DNA of 64,000 nt from positions 62,001 through 126,000 of the forward strand of contig NZ_JAHDSZ010000004.1 of NCBI RefSeq assembly GCF_018531145.1, read 5' to 3'. The position numbers and the translations under genes were made by a program. A model generated the notes under the pieces. The model did no database searches. It saw only the letters and a program-made list of their open reading frames with translations, and was not told the origin of the DNA. This stretch comes from Canibacter zhuwentaonis. GTDB lineage: Bacteria; Actinomycetota; Actinomycetes; Actinomycetales; Microbacteriaceae. Positions 27,763 to 36,305 of this stretch are shown in pieces (within the stretch, counting starts at the first letter, position 1; each line of letters starts with the position of its first letter).

Positions 27763-28076
27763 GATTTTACGTTTTCTTAGGCTTCGCGGTTACATCCTTT
27801 TGAATGCTCGGGTTTGTTGTGAATCATACAATTTTAAGGCATTGCGATGAAAAGTGTACACGCTCAGCGTAGCACTAGCAGGTGTGAGTTTCCGCAGTCA
27901 CGCGCCCGGGCATACGTCAGAGTTAAAATTGGCGCTTGCAAGTTTTATCGCATATACTTAAATTAACCGTTCAGCCCGCCTTGATTATTGTGTCGAGTGT
28001 GGGCTGGATTTCTGTCAGGGCAAGATTTACATTTAAAACGCTGACTCAGAAGTAATCTAAGCCAGCATTTAATCTG
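27763..28076. other. intergenic spacer, broken permease - tRNA-Tyr
   Basis: A 314-base AT-richer spacer. It should have held the promoter of the permease pseudogene, but no confident -35/-10 pair or terminator stands out, and no frame looks coding. The downstream edge abuts the tRNA-Tyr 3' end. Confidence 0.4.
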
Positions 28077-28158
28077 TGGCGAGTGAGGGATTCGAACCCC
28101 CGAAGTCGTTGACAGCTGATTTACAGTCAGATCCCTTTGGCCGCTTGGGTAACTCGCC
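28077..28158 (-). tRNA. tRNA-Tyr(GTA)
   Basis: An 82-base class II tRNA on the minus strand: acceptor GGCGAGT/ACTCGCC, anticodon loop CTGTAAA giving GTA, a long variable arm after the anticodon stem, and T-loop TTCGAAT. CCA is not encoded. A frame overlapping it (27963-28172) is a shadow. Confidence 0.97.
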
Positions 28159-28205
28159 GCGTTACGCAACAAATTTTAGCAGCATTTAAGCAGGCACGCA
28201 AATAA

Positions 28206-28243
28206 AAGCAGTGGCACGAGGCTTGAACCCCGTGCCACTGCTT
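28206..28243 (-). terminator. intrinsic terminator of the HtaA-domain gene
   Basis: Perfect 13-base arms AAGCAGTGGCACG (28206-28218) and CGTGCCACTGCTT (28231-28243) around a 12-base loop, lying 11 bases after the gene's stop. On the minus strand the hairpin is followed by TTTATTT, a good U-tract. Confidence 0.85.
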
Positions 28244-28254
28244 GTTTAACGGTT

Positions 28255-29433
28255 TTAAGCGTTCTGTTTGCGACGTGACGCAACTACCAGAGCTGCGGCT
28301 CCCACAAGCGCTGAGAGAGTTGCGATACCCATTGGCAGCACGCTGTCAGCCGCGCCGGTGCTAGCAAGTTCTTTTTTAGCGCCGGTTGATTTTTTAGCGA
28401 CGCTAGCTGCAGTGTCAGCCGGAACAGGTTTTGCGCTCTCCGGAGCGATCACAGTAGCCTTTATCGAGGTGCTGTTTTTGGTGCCCTTGAAGTTGAAGGT
28501 GTGAAGACCCAGTTCAAAATCTTCTGGAACAGTCCAGAGGTAGCTCACATCACCGTCTAGGTTTGCGCGGGTTGTAGTGATATGCACAGGAGTGCTGTTA
28601 ACCCAGATCTCAACCGTTTCGTATGGATCGAAGCCGCTTGCTTTAAGCTCAACCTCTTTGCCAGCCACAATTTGCACATCTTCGCTCTTGCCGTTAACGG
28701 TGGCGCTGGTTTTAGGATGAGTGTGTGTTGCAGGAGGAGCGGTTGAATCAGCTGGTTGGTCAACTGAATCCGCAGCTTTCTTGAGGGTGAATGACACTTT
28801 CAGGGGGTCGAGCTTGGTGTTAGGCTGATAGAAAGAACCTGTGAAAGTGCGACCAGCTTCTGTAATAGTTACGTCTGAGGCGCTAATGGTCAATTTGCCG
28901 CGATCGATGCTCGGCATTTTTGTAACTTTAAACTTTGCAAATTCTACAGCCTTAACGTCAAAAATTTCTCCTTTTTCGGTGAAACTTTTGAACTTTAGAC
29001 CTTTAAGGTCTAGTAATAGCACGCCTTCTGTTTTAGATGTGAACTTAACAACCGGGTTTGAGAATGTTAGATCGAGTAATCCTTCGTGCGCTTTGAAATG
29101 CACTCCGCCAGAAAATGCGATACTGCCAGACGGGTTTGCGCCGTAGCTATATTTACCCTTGCCGTTTGTCCAGTGGAAGGTTTTGCCCGGGGCTGTAATG
29201 TCTGTATCAGCGGTAACGCCGCCGACGGGTGTTATTGTGCCTTTTGCTAGAGCAGGGTTTGTTACGTAGCTGCGGAAGGAATCTCTAAATCCCCAGGAAA
29301 AAGCCCCGTCGTCGATTACGTAATTGGTTGTATTCCCGGGTTCTGCGTTTGCAACTGTTGGAGCGAGAGCAAAGCTTCCCGCGCCAACTAGGAGCGCGAG
29401 TGCCGCTCCTACAAATTTGTTTCTAGACTTCAT
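28255..29433 (-). CDS. HtaA-domain surface protein with LPXTG-like sorting signal
   Basis: A 392-residue exported protein from ATG 29433, 5 bases after AAGGTG. Signal peptide 1-30 (LALLVGAGSFALAP, cleavage after ANA). Residues about 38-205 are one HtaA domain (GAFSWGFRDSFRSYV, FHWTNGKGKYSYG, FSGGVHFKAHEGLLDLTFSNP), a heme-binding module in Corynebacterium HtaA. Then an Ig-like region, an Ala/Lys linker, and a sorting end: LASTG, a hydrophobic helix and RRKQNA. The motif is LASTG rather than LPXTG, so a variant sortase is likely. A role in heme capture is inferred; no hmu transporter is nearby. Confidence 0.9.
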   Translation of the reverse strand: MKSRNKFVGAALALLVGAGSFALAPTVANAEPGNTTNYVIDDGAFSWGFRDSFRSYVTNPALAKGTITPVGGVTADTDITAPGKTFHWTNGKGKYSYGANPSGSIAFSGGVHFKAHEGLLDLTFSNPVVKFTSKTEGVLLLDLKGLKFKSFTEKGEIFDVKAVEFAKFKVTKMPSIDRGKLTISASDVTITEAGRTFTGSFYQPNTKLDPLKVSFTLKKAADSVDQPADSTAPPATHTHPKTSATVNGKSEDVQIVAGKEVELKASGFDPYETVEIWVNSTPVHITTTRANLDGDVSYLWTVPEDFELGLHTFNFKGTKNSTSIKATVIAPESAKPVPADTAASVAKKSTGAKKELASTGAADSVLPMGIATLSALVGAAALVVASRRKQNA

Positions 29434-29599
29434 ATTTCACCTTACAAGTTGTCTGAATCGCTACTCGTGTAGCTGCTTACCCCAATAGCGTATCATCTGA
29501 TGTGCAAAAAGGCTAGACGTTTTTGCGCAGAGCGGATCAGATGCTGCTGCGCAAAGAAAGTCAAGGGAAGGCTGTTTAAGGCGACGTTTTGAGCGGATC

Positions 29600-29792
29600 T
29601 TTTCCACAGATGAAATAAATCCGCAACTCTAAACCTGTAGATTAAGGTTGAAAGTTTTTCTCCGTGTGGAAACTAAAATCCCAGGTCAAAGCGCTATTGT
29701 CCGACAACAAACAAGCGGTTATCAACAAATCCACAGGCCGCTTGTTGATAACTACCCGGCGTTTTGCGAAGTTATCCTCAGAGTTTTCCACA
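29600..29792. promoter_or_regulatory. DnaA-box-like cluster upstream of dnaB
   Basis: Five sites resemble the DnaA box TTATCCACA within 193 bases: TTTTCCACA at 29600-29608 and 29784-29792, TTATCAACA at 29719-29727, its reverse at 29743-29751, and TTATCCTCA at 29772-29780. The middle two form an 11-base inverted repeat (29718-29728 and 29742-29752) with a 13-base centre. No dnaA or dnaN is near, so this is not oriC by position; autoregulation-like control of dnaB or DnaA titration is possible. The 430-base spacer 29434-29863 has no gene. Confidence 0.5.
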
Positions 29793-29863
29793 GATAGAAT
29801 TTGCTCCTCGCACGGCTATCATCTATTTTTGTCAGGGCATAAAAATATTTGAAAGTGAGAGTT

Positions 29864-31231
29864 ATGAGCGAGGCGGTCTATCCACCGGTCCACGATCCTG
29901 GGCAGGGTGAGTTGCGCGTGCCGCCACACGAAATATCCGCAGAACAAACGGTGCTCGGGTCGATGCTAATTTCCCCCGAGGCAATCGCAATGGTTATCGG
30001 CATCTTAAAAAGCACAGATTTCTACGTGCCCAAGCACGAAATTATCTACGCCTCAATTCGTGGTCTCTACGAAACCGGCGACCCCGTCGATGTTGTAACC
30101 CTCATCAATTACATGACAAAACAGGGCAAACTCGGTAAAATTGGCGGGGCTGACTACCTGTACGAGCTGATGAACTCCGTGCCAACGGCCGCCAACGCTG
30201 ACTACTATGCCGAGGTTGTGCAAGAAAAAGCCCTGTTACGGCGGATGATTAACGCCGGTACAAAAATTGTGCAGATGGGGTACGCGCAGGAGGGCGACCC
30301 GGTTGACCTGGTGAACGCGGCGCAGTCTGAAATCTACCGAGTCACAGGAGACGGTCAAGCAGAAGATTACGTTTCGCTCGACGTTGCGTTGGAAGCCGCA
30401 ATGGAAGATATTGAGCTGGCGTCAAGAAACTCAGACGGCATGACTGGTATCGCCACGGGCTTTGCTGAGCTGGACACAAAAACAACTGGTTTTTCCGGCG
30501 GTCAGATGATTATTATCGCGGCCCGCCCGGCGATTGGTAAATCAACCTTCGCACTAGACGTTGCGCGCGCGGCAGCGATCCGCTCGAACAAAACCACAGT
30601 GTTTTTCTCGTTAGAAATGGGACGCAGTGAAATTGCAATGCGGCTGATATCGGCGGAGGCGAGTGTGCCGCTGGGCACGCTGCGCAGCGGCCAGCTCGAC
30701 GATCGCAACTGGGCAATGGTCGCCGATGCGCAAGCTCGCGTGAGCGGTAAGAAGCTGTTTATCGACGACAGCCCGAATATGTCGCTCGCGGAGATCCGCG
30801 CAAAATGCCGCCGCCTCAAACAGCGCGACGGGCTGGAGATGGTGGTTATTGACTACCTGCAGCTGCTCTCGAGCGGGAAGCGGAGCGAGAGTCGCCAGCA
30901 AGAGGTGAGCGAGTTCTCACGGGCGCTGAAGTTGCTCGCCAAAGAGCTGGATGTGCCAGTTGTTGCGCTGAGCCAGCTCAACCGTGCCTCTGAGGCGCGG
31001 GCTGATAAGCGCCCAATGATGAGCGATCTGCGCGAGTCCGGCTCGCTCGAGCAGGATGCCGACGTTGTGATACTGTTACACCGTGACGCTGATCCTAAAT
31101 TGGATCGTTCGGGCGAGGCGGATATTATCCTCGCAAAACAGCGTAACGGCCCGACGGGCACGATTCATGTCGCTTTTCAGGGAATGTACTCGCGCTTTAG
31201 GGATATGCCGCAGGAAGTTGTTGCGCCGTAA
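29864..31231 (+). CDS. dnaB: replicative DNA helicase DnaB
   Basis: A 455-residue hexameric 5'-3' helicase. ATG 29864 follows GTGAGAG; an in-frame TTG at 29849 would add five residues. The N-terminal collar domain (PPHEISAEQTVLGSMLIS) is followed by the RecA-like motor: Walker A ARPAIGKST, Walker B VVIDYLQLLSS, the sensor SQLNRASEARADKRP, and the RESGSLEQDADVVILLHRD arginine-finger region. No intein is present, although DnaB is often interrupted by one in Actinobacteria. It unwinds DNA at the fork and recruits primase. Confidence 0.97.
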   Translation: MSEAVYPPVHDPGQGELRVPPHEISAEQTVLGSMLISPEAIAMVIGILKSTDFYVPKHEIIYASIRGLYETGDPVDVVTLINYMTKQGKLGKIGGADYLYELMNSVPTAANADYYAEVVQEKALLRRMINAGTKIVQMGYAQEGDPVDLVNAAQSEIYRVTGDGQAEDYVSLDVALEAAMEDIELASRNSDGMTGIATGFAELDTKTTGFSGGQMIIIAARPAIGKSTFALDVARAAAIRSNKTTVFFSLEMGRSEIAMRLISAEASVPLGTLRSGQLDDRNWAMVADAQARVSGKKLFIDDSPNMSLAEIRAKCRRLKQRDGLEMVVIDYLQLLSSGKRSESRQQEVSEFSRALKLLAKELDVPVVALSQLNRASEARADKRPMMSDLRESGSLEQDADVVILLHRDADPKLDRSGEADIILAKQRNGPTGTIHVAFQGMYSRFRDMPQEVVAP

Positions 31232-31450
31232 ACTGCGGCTGGGTGCTGTACGTGTGTCGGGAGCGCCGCGTGTTGTGCAGCGTATTCAGCAGCTGTGAGA
31301 CGTAGTAGGCGGCGTGCAGCGTGAGCTGGCTGCGTGTTGCACGCGGCACGCGCAGCGCGAGTCGAGCGCATATTGCGCACCGCACACCCAGCGCGTCGAG
31401 CGTGTGCGTGCTACGCGCTAAGATAATATGGTGGCGCAAAAGGGGTGGTA

Positions 31451-32017
31451 ATGAATCATGCACAAACACAGCTAAACGGCGCGGCGCGGGTGTATCCGGC
31501 ACTGGCGCTGGAGGCGGCTTTGCACCTGGTGAGTGGGCTAACCGTGCTGTTCACCGCGGTACTGCACGAAAATCTCACCGCTAACCGCGCAATATTCGCC
31601 GTTAGCTTGGCGGTTTTCGCCGTCGCCCGGCTGCTTGCGCAGGTGCTTATTAAGGCGGATCAGAAACAGCGCAGGCACCATTTCCCGCTCGCTATTATTG
31701 ACGCGCTCGCGGTCTTTATAACTTTCCTGCTTGCCAGCAGCGTTGCCGTATTTAGCCTGACTGTGATTTTGTGGGCGCTCGGGGTGTTTTTTGCGAGACT
31801 TTCGGTGCTGGTTAAGTTGAAAAACTCAGCGCCGCGTGATCGTAACTTGCTGCCGTTAACGGCGATTTTGGCAGGAATGCTGGCAGTTTTTGTTTTCATA
31901 GTAAGGACCGATCAGGTTAGTGTAATCGGTGCGTTTGGCGGCTACGGAGTTATTATCGGAATTTTTGGGTTAATCGCCGCTTTTGACACGCACACAGCAG
32001 AAAGCGATACCGTTTAA
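31451..32017 (+). CDS. polytopic membrane protein of unknown function
   Basis: A 188-residue protein from ATG 31451, preferred over GTG 31445 two codons earlier. About six hydrophobic segments arranged in pairs, with a basic KADQKQRRHH loop near residue 72. No motif recognised. It is followed after 2 bases by another small membrane gene, so the two probably form an operon. The 219-base GC-rich spacer after dnaB holds no supported gene. Confidence 0.75.
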   Translation: MNHAQTQLNGAARVYPALALEAALHLVSGLTVLFTAVLHENLTANRAIFAVSLAVFAVARLLAQVLIKADQKQRRHHFPLAIIDALAVFITFLLASSVAVFSLTVILWALGVFFARLSVLVKLKNSAPRDRNLLPLTAILAGMLAVFVFIVRTDQVSVIGAFGGYGVIIGIFGLIAAFDTHTAESDTV

Positions 32018-32019
32018 GT

Positions 32020-32319
32020 ATGGAAAACAATAATCAACCCTCACGCAAAGAGCGTCTGAAGCCGTTAGAACTGGTCGGTTTTTCAGCAGTCCTCGCGATT
32101 TTTGCCGGTGTTGTGGTGATGATTGTAACCCGTGACATTGTTTTGCGAGTGCCGGTAACCGTGGGCGTAGTTTTTATTGTTGCGCTGCTTGCGCTATCAC
32201 TGCTGGGGTTGAGCGTAAAACCCAACCCGGAAGACGCTGCGGTTATGCGCAAGCTACGCGAGGGTGACGCCCAAGAGGGCGACAGCACAGAGGGCAATAT
32301 CCCCGGTAACTGGCACTAA
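32020..32319 (+). CDS. small two-helix membrane protein
   Basis: A 99-residue protein from ATG 32020, 2 bases after the preceding membrane gene. A basic N-terminus (SRKERLKPLE) precedes two hydrophobic segments (about 18-37 and 44-65), then an acidic tail with PNPEDAAVMRKLREGD. Such proteins are often seen beside purB in related actinobacteria, but no function is known. The stop overlaps the convergent purB end by 4 bases. Confidence 0.75.
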   Translation: MENNNQPSRKERLKPLELVGFSAVLAIFAGVVVMIVTRDIVLRVPVTVGVVFIVALLALSLLGLSVKPNPEDAAVMRKLREGDAQEGDSTEGNIPGNWH

Positions 32320-33698
32320 TCCAACTGTTTGCTCAGCTGCGCCGCGATGCCCGTGTATTTAGCGGGCGTGAGCGCCAGCAGGCGTGCTTTGGCGTGCTCA
32401 CCAATATCAAGCCCCGCAACAAAATCGCGTAGTTGCTCGCCTGTGACGGTGCGACCGCGGGTCAGTTCCTTGAGCGCGGCATAGGGGTCACTAATCTGGG
32501 AGCGCCCGGCTGTCACCTCGGCACGAATCACGGTCTGAATTGCTTCCGCAAGCACCTCCCAGTTGGCGTCAAGATCGGCCGCGATAACCTCGGTCGCGGC
32601 GGTGATCTGCCCCAATCCGCCATGAACATTGTGCATTGCAAGCACGGAATGCCCGAGCGCCACGCCGATATTGCGCTGCGTCGACGAGTCGGTAAGATCG
32701 CGCTGCCAGCGGCTGGTCACCAGCGTCGCCGCTAGCGAGTCGAGCAGCGCGTTAGAAACTTCAAAGTTCGCCTCGGCATTTTCAAAACGGATCGGGTTTA
32801 CCTTGTGCGGCATTGTTGACGACCCGGTAGCCCCGGCAACTGGAATCTGCTTAAAGTAGCCAATAGAAATATAGCTCCAGATATCGGTTGCGAGATTGTG
32901 CAGAATTCTGTTTACGTGCACAACGCGAGTGTACAGTTCGGCCTGCCAGTCGTGTGACTCGATCTGTGTTGTGAGCGGGTTAAAACTCAGCCCCAGACCG
33001 GTCACAAACTCGCGCGCGAGCTGCTGCCAGTCGGTGTCCGGATCCGCGCTCAAATGCGCCGCAAAAGTGCCCGTTGCACCGCTAAACTTGCCCAAATAGG
33101 GAATGCTGTCGAGCTGCTGCAGCTGTCGATTCAGGCGGTGCACAAACACCGCGAGCTCCTTGCCGAGGGTTGTGGGAGTTGCCGGCTGTCCGTGAGTGCG
33201 GCTCATCATTGCTAGCTCGCCATACTCCGCAACCTGCTCGCGCAGCCGCTCGATCACGGCAAGGAGCCGCGGTCGCCACACGGTTTTGATCGCGCCACGC
33301 ACGGTTATTGCGTAGGCGAGATTGTTGATGTCTTCGCTAGTGCAGCAGATGTGGGTCAATTCTGCGATGTGTCCCAAATCGAGCTGCTGCAGCTGTTTGC
33401 GCACCAGATATTCAACGGCCTTCACATCGTGGTGAGTGACCGCCTCGATTTCGGCCAGCTCGGCTATTTCTGTGTCGCCAAAATCGGCCGCCCACTGGCG
33501 CAGCTGCGCCAGTTTTGCGGGTTCAATAGGACTTGCGCCAAACAGCCCGCGCGCGGTGAGGTGCGCAAGCCACTCAACCTCGATAATTACGCGCGCGCGG
33601 TTCAGCCCGGCTTCGCTCAAATACTCGCCAATTTCTGAGGTGGTCGCGCGGTATCTGCCGTCTAGCGGGCTGATTGGCTGCTGTGAAAAATGTGGCAT
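32316..33698 (-). CDS. purB: adenylosuccinate lyase
   Basis: A 460-residue fumarase-superfamily enzyme from ATG 33698. It begins QPISPLDGRYR, typical of the E. coli-type PurB branch; the catalytic His region is MSRTHGQPATP and the flexible signature loop is GATGSSTMPHKVNPIRFENAE. It cleaves SAICAR to AICAR in purine synthesis and adenylosuccinate to AMP. The length fits the branch. Confidence 0.97.
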   Translation of the reverse strand: MPHFSQQPISPLDGRYRATTSEIGEYLSEAGLNRARVIIEVEWLAHLTARGLFGASPIEPAKLAQLRQWAADFGDTEIAELAEIEAVTHHDVKAVEYLVRKQLQQLDLGHIAELTHICCTSEDINNLAYAITVRGAIKTVWRPRLLAVIERLREQVAEYGELAMMSRTHGQPATPTTLGKELAVFVHRLNRQLQQLDSIPYLGKFSGATGTFAAHLSADPDTDWQQLAREFVTGLGLSFNPLTTQIESHDWQAELYTRVVHVNRILHNLATDIWSYISIGYFKQIPVAGATGSSTMPHKVNPIRFENAEANFEVSNALLDSLAATLVTSRWQRDLTDSSTQRNIGVALGHSVLAMHNVHGGLGQITAATEVIAADLDANWEVLAEAIQTVIRAEVTAGRSQISDPYAALKELTRGRTVTGEQLRDFVAGLDIGEHAKARLLALTPAKYTGIAAQLSKQLD

Positions 33699-33802
33699 CG
33701 CGACTCCTCGTTAAGGGGTTGATAATGATTCTATTTATATCCTAATCACCTATTCTGCATCACATACGAGATATGCAAGGTGGCGGCACTAAAATGTATT
33801 AG

Positions 33803-35122
33803 ATGGAAGCAAAAAATCCGCCAATTATTGTGCGCCCCGATGTGCTGGCTGTGCCACCATATAAGCAGGGCAAAGCGCTTCGCGGCAAAGGGTTTAAACT
33901 TTCAAGCAATGAAAGCCACGAGCCGCCGCCGCAGCGGGTGCTGGCAGCGATTGCGCAGCATCACGAGCTGAACCGCTATGCTGACCCTAATTTCAGCCTG
34001 CTACGTGAGCGGATCGCGGCAGAATACGGCGGCGTAGTAACAAGCGACTGGGTGCAGCTGGGAGTCGGATCTGCTGCGCTGCTGTACCAGCTGGTGCATG
34101 CAACCGCGGGCGGGGGAGATAATTACGTGCACGCCTGGCCGAGTTTTGAGGCGTATCCGCTGTTGGGCGTTGCCAGCGGCGCGAAAGCCGTTGCGGTGCC
34201 ACTAACATATGAGGCAAAACACGATTTGCCAGCGATGGCCGAGGCTATTACCGCGCGCACCCGCGTGGTTCTTTTATGCACGCCCAACAACCCGACCGGT
34301 CCGATTATTACGCGCGCAGAGTTTACGGAGTTTATGCGCGAAATGCCGGAGCGCGTGCTGGTTATTTTAGATGAGGCGTATGCCGAATATGTGACCTGTG
34401 GTGAGGCGGTGCGTGGCACACCCGAACTGCTTGTGCAGCACCCAAACCTGTTGATTTTGCGCACTTTTTCTAAGGCAAAAGGGCTTGCCGGTTTGCGTAT
34501 TGGTTACGGTATTGCCGCTCCTGAAATCTGGCGGGCTGTTTTTGCGGTGCAGATTCCGCTTGCGATAAACAGTCTGTCGGCTATTGCCGCGCAGGTCGTG
34601 CTTGATGATGCAGAGGTTGTGCAAGAGCTTGTGGTGCGCAATGCGGCAACCATTAAATGCCGTTCGGAACTGGTAAAACAGCTGGGCGATCTTGGGTTTA
34701 GCGTGCCTCAGACCCAGGGCAATTTTGTGTGGTTGCCTGCCGCGCAGATTAGCGCGCTCGTAAAGCGGGCAAAGCAGCTTAGCTCGTTTGAAACGCTGGA
34801 AAACAGTGATCAGCTCGCGCCGGATGCCCCTGATTCAATGACGCTGGGTGATATAAAAGCCTCGACTGCGTTGGGTGACTCTGATATTGTGACTGCGTCG
34901 GGCGACCCCGCGACTGCGCTGGCGGATGCGCTGGTCGAGGCTGCAATAATCGTGCGAGCCTTTCCCGGTGCAGGAGTGCGCATCAGCGTTGGAGAGCCAG
35001 AAAGTATTGGCGCGGTAACGCGCGCGATTAAGAGTTTTTTAGAGCACGGTAACTGTGATGGTTTTGCGCCAACAGACAGCGTCCGCGATAGTTGGGGTGG
35101 AGGCGAGTGCGGTGCTAGCTAG
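33803..35122 (+). CDS. PLP-dependent aminotransferase, HisC/aromatic aminotransferase type, with a C-terminal insertion
   Basis: A 439-residue fold-type I aminotransferase from ATG 33803. The motifs LSSNESHEPPP and NRYADPNFSLLRERIA open the protein, with CTPNNPTGP and VILDEAYAEY in the middle, and the PLP lysine in RTFSKAKGLAGLRIGYG. Family members are about 360 residues; the extra length is a repeat-rich, acidic insertion at about residues 325-375, before FPGAGVRISVGE. It may act on histidinol phosphate or on aromatic amino acids. Its end overlaps the E1alpha start, so it shares the dehydrogenase operon. Confidence 0.88.
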   Translation: MEAKNPPIIVRPDVLAVPPYKQGKALRGKGFKLSSNESHEPPPQRVLAAIAQHHELNRYADPNFSLLRERIAAEYGGVVTSDWVQLGVGSAALLYQLVHATAGGGDNYVHAWPSFEAYPLLGVASGAKAVAVPLTYEAKHDLPAMAEAITARTRVVLLCTPNNPTGPIITRAEFTEFMREMPERVLVILDEAYAEYVTCGEAVRGTPELLVQHPNLLILRTFSKAKGLAGLRIGYGIAAPEIWRAVFAVQIPLAINSLSAIAAQVVLDDAEVVQELVVRNAATIKCRSELVKQLGDLGFSVPQTQGNFVWLPAAQISALVKRAKQLSSFETLENSDQLAPDAPDSMTLGDIKASTALGDSDIVTASGDPATALADALVEAAIIVRAFPGAGVRISVGEPESIGAVTRAIKSFLEHGNCDGFAPTDSVRDSWGGGECGAS

Positions 35123-36302
35123 TAAACTGCTTGAGATGCAAGATCCGGAGCCGATCCGCTTTTTAGATAAAAACGGCGAGTGGAATCCCTCTGAGAGTGC
35201 CGCCGTATACGCCATCGCGCTTGAGGGCGTGACTCTCGACGATAAACAACAGTGGTTTAGTGATATGAGCGTTACGCGCGCCTTTGATGCCGAGTGCACG
35301 AATCTGCAGCGGCAGGGACAGATGGCGCTGTGGGTGCCGAGCCTCGGGCAGGAGGGCTGCCAGGTGGGCTTTGCGCACGCGGCAGATGAGCGTGACTATA
35401 TTTTTCCGGCGTATCGTGAGCACGCGCTCGCCTATGCGCGGGGCGTTGAGCTGTACGACATCGGCAAGACCTTCCGTGGGATTAGTCACGGCGGGTGGGA
35501 TCCGCACGACCCTAAAAACGGTAATGTGCACCCTTACACGCTGGTGCTGGGTGCACAGGCGCATCACGCGGTTGGTTACTCGCTGGGGCAGATGCTCACA
35601 GAAAAAGCCAAGCACGGAGATTACAGCCTCGACCCGGGCACGCCAGGAACGGCAACGGATCGCGCCACGATCGTGTTTTACGGTGACGGCACAACAAGCC
35701 AGGGTGACGCGAATGAGTCAATGGTGTTTGCGGCGAGCTATCAAACCCCTACGCTGTTTATTGTGCAGAATAACCAGTGGGCTATTTCTGTGCCGGTTGC
35801 ACGGCAGTCACGCACCCCCATTTACAGGCGCGCGCTGGGCTTTGGAATTAATGCTGTGCAGATTGACGGGAATGATCCGCTGGCAGCCTACGCGGTGGCG
35901 AAAACCATGCTTGGCATGGCGCGCGGCGGTGGCGGTCCGCAGTATATTGAGGCGCTCACGTACAGAATCGGGGCGCACACAACTAGCGACGATCCGACCC
36001 GCTACCGTGACAGCGTGGAGCTTGACGAGTGGCGTCTGAGTGACCCGGTTAACCGGCTGGCGGCGCACTTGCGTGCGGCAGGGGTTGGTGAGGAGTTTTT
36101 TGAGCAGGTTACCCAAACCGCTCGCGAGAAGGCGCAGCAGGTGCGCGAAAAACTGCTTGCGAGTGTTGCGCCGCACCCTGACACGATGTTTGCGCACGCA
36201 TACGCTAGCGCGCCGCACGCGCTGCGTGACGAGCAGCGGCGATGGATGGCGGAATATGAGGAGTCTTATCAGACGGACGTGAGTGGTGAGGAGCGAGTTT
36301 AG
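35112..36302 (+). CDS. 2-oxoacid dehydrogenase E1 component, alpha subunit
   Basis: A 396-residue thiamine-diphosphate subunit. GTG 35112 is chosen because GGAGG (35099-35103) lies exactly 8 bases upstream; an ATG at 35055 far inside the aminotransferase is unlikely. The ThDP/Mg motif is YGDGTTSQGDANESM followed by VQNNQWAIS, and the phosphorylation-loop-like region YRIGAHTTSDDPTRYR is present. It decarboxylates a 2-oxoacid together with E1beta and passes the acyl group to E2. It resembles branched-chain 2-oxoacid/pyruvate E1 of actinobacteria; the substrate cannot be fixed from sequence. Confidence 0.93.
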   Translation: MLASKLLEMQDPEPIRFLDKNGEWNPSESAAVYAIALEGVTLDDKQQWFSDMSVTRAFDAECTNLQRQGQMALWVPSLGQEGCQVGFAHAADERDYIFPAYREHALAYARGVELYDIGKTFRGISHGGWDPHDPKNGNVHPYTLVLGAQAHHAVGYSLGQMLTEKAKHGDYSLDPGTPGTATDRATIVFYGDGTTSQGDANESMVFAASYQTPTLFIVQNNQWAISVPVARQSRTPIYRRALGFGINAVQIDGNDPLAAYAVAKTMLGMARGGGGPQYIEALTYRIGAHTTSDDPTRYRDSVELDEWRLSDPVNRLAAHLRAAGVGEEFFEQVTQTAREKAQQVREKLLASVAPHPDTMFAHAYASAPHALRDEQRRWMAEYEESYQTDVSGEERV

Positions 36303-36305
36303 CTA

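Noticed and set aside
27963-28172. Minus-strand 69-codon frame
   Set aside because: It overlaps the whole tRNA-Tyr and has no protein features.
29434-29863. oriC
   Set aside because: DnaA-like boxes are present, but there is no dnaA or dnaN, only modest AT content, and most boxes are imperfect; it is treated as a regulatory or titration cluster.
31177-31502. Antisense frames in the GC-rich spacer after dnaB
   Set aside because: Composition is driven by GC-rich repeats of GCGCG type; no motif and no start signal.
35055-35111. E1alpha start at ATG 35055
   Set aside because: It would lie 68 bases inside the aminotransferase gene, with no ribosome site; GTG 35112 has a perfect GGAGG at 8 bases.
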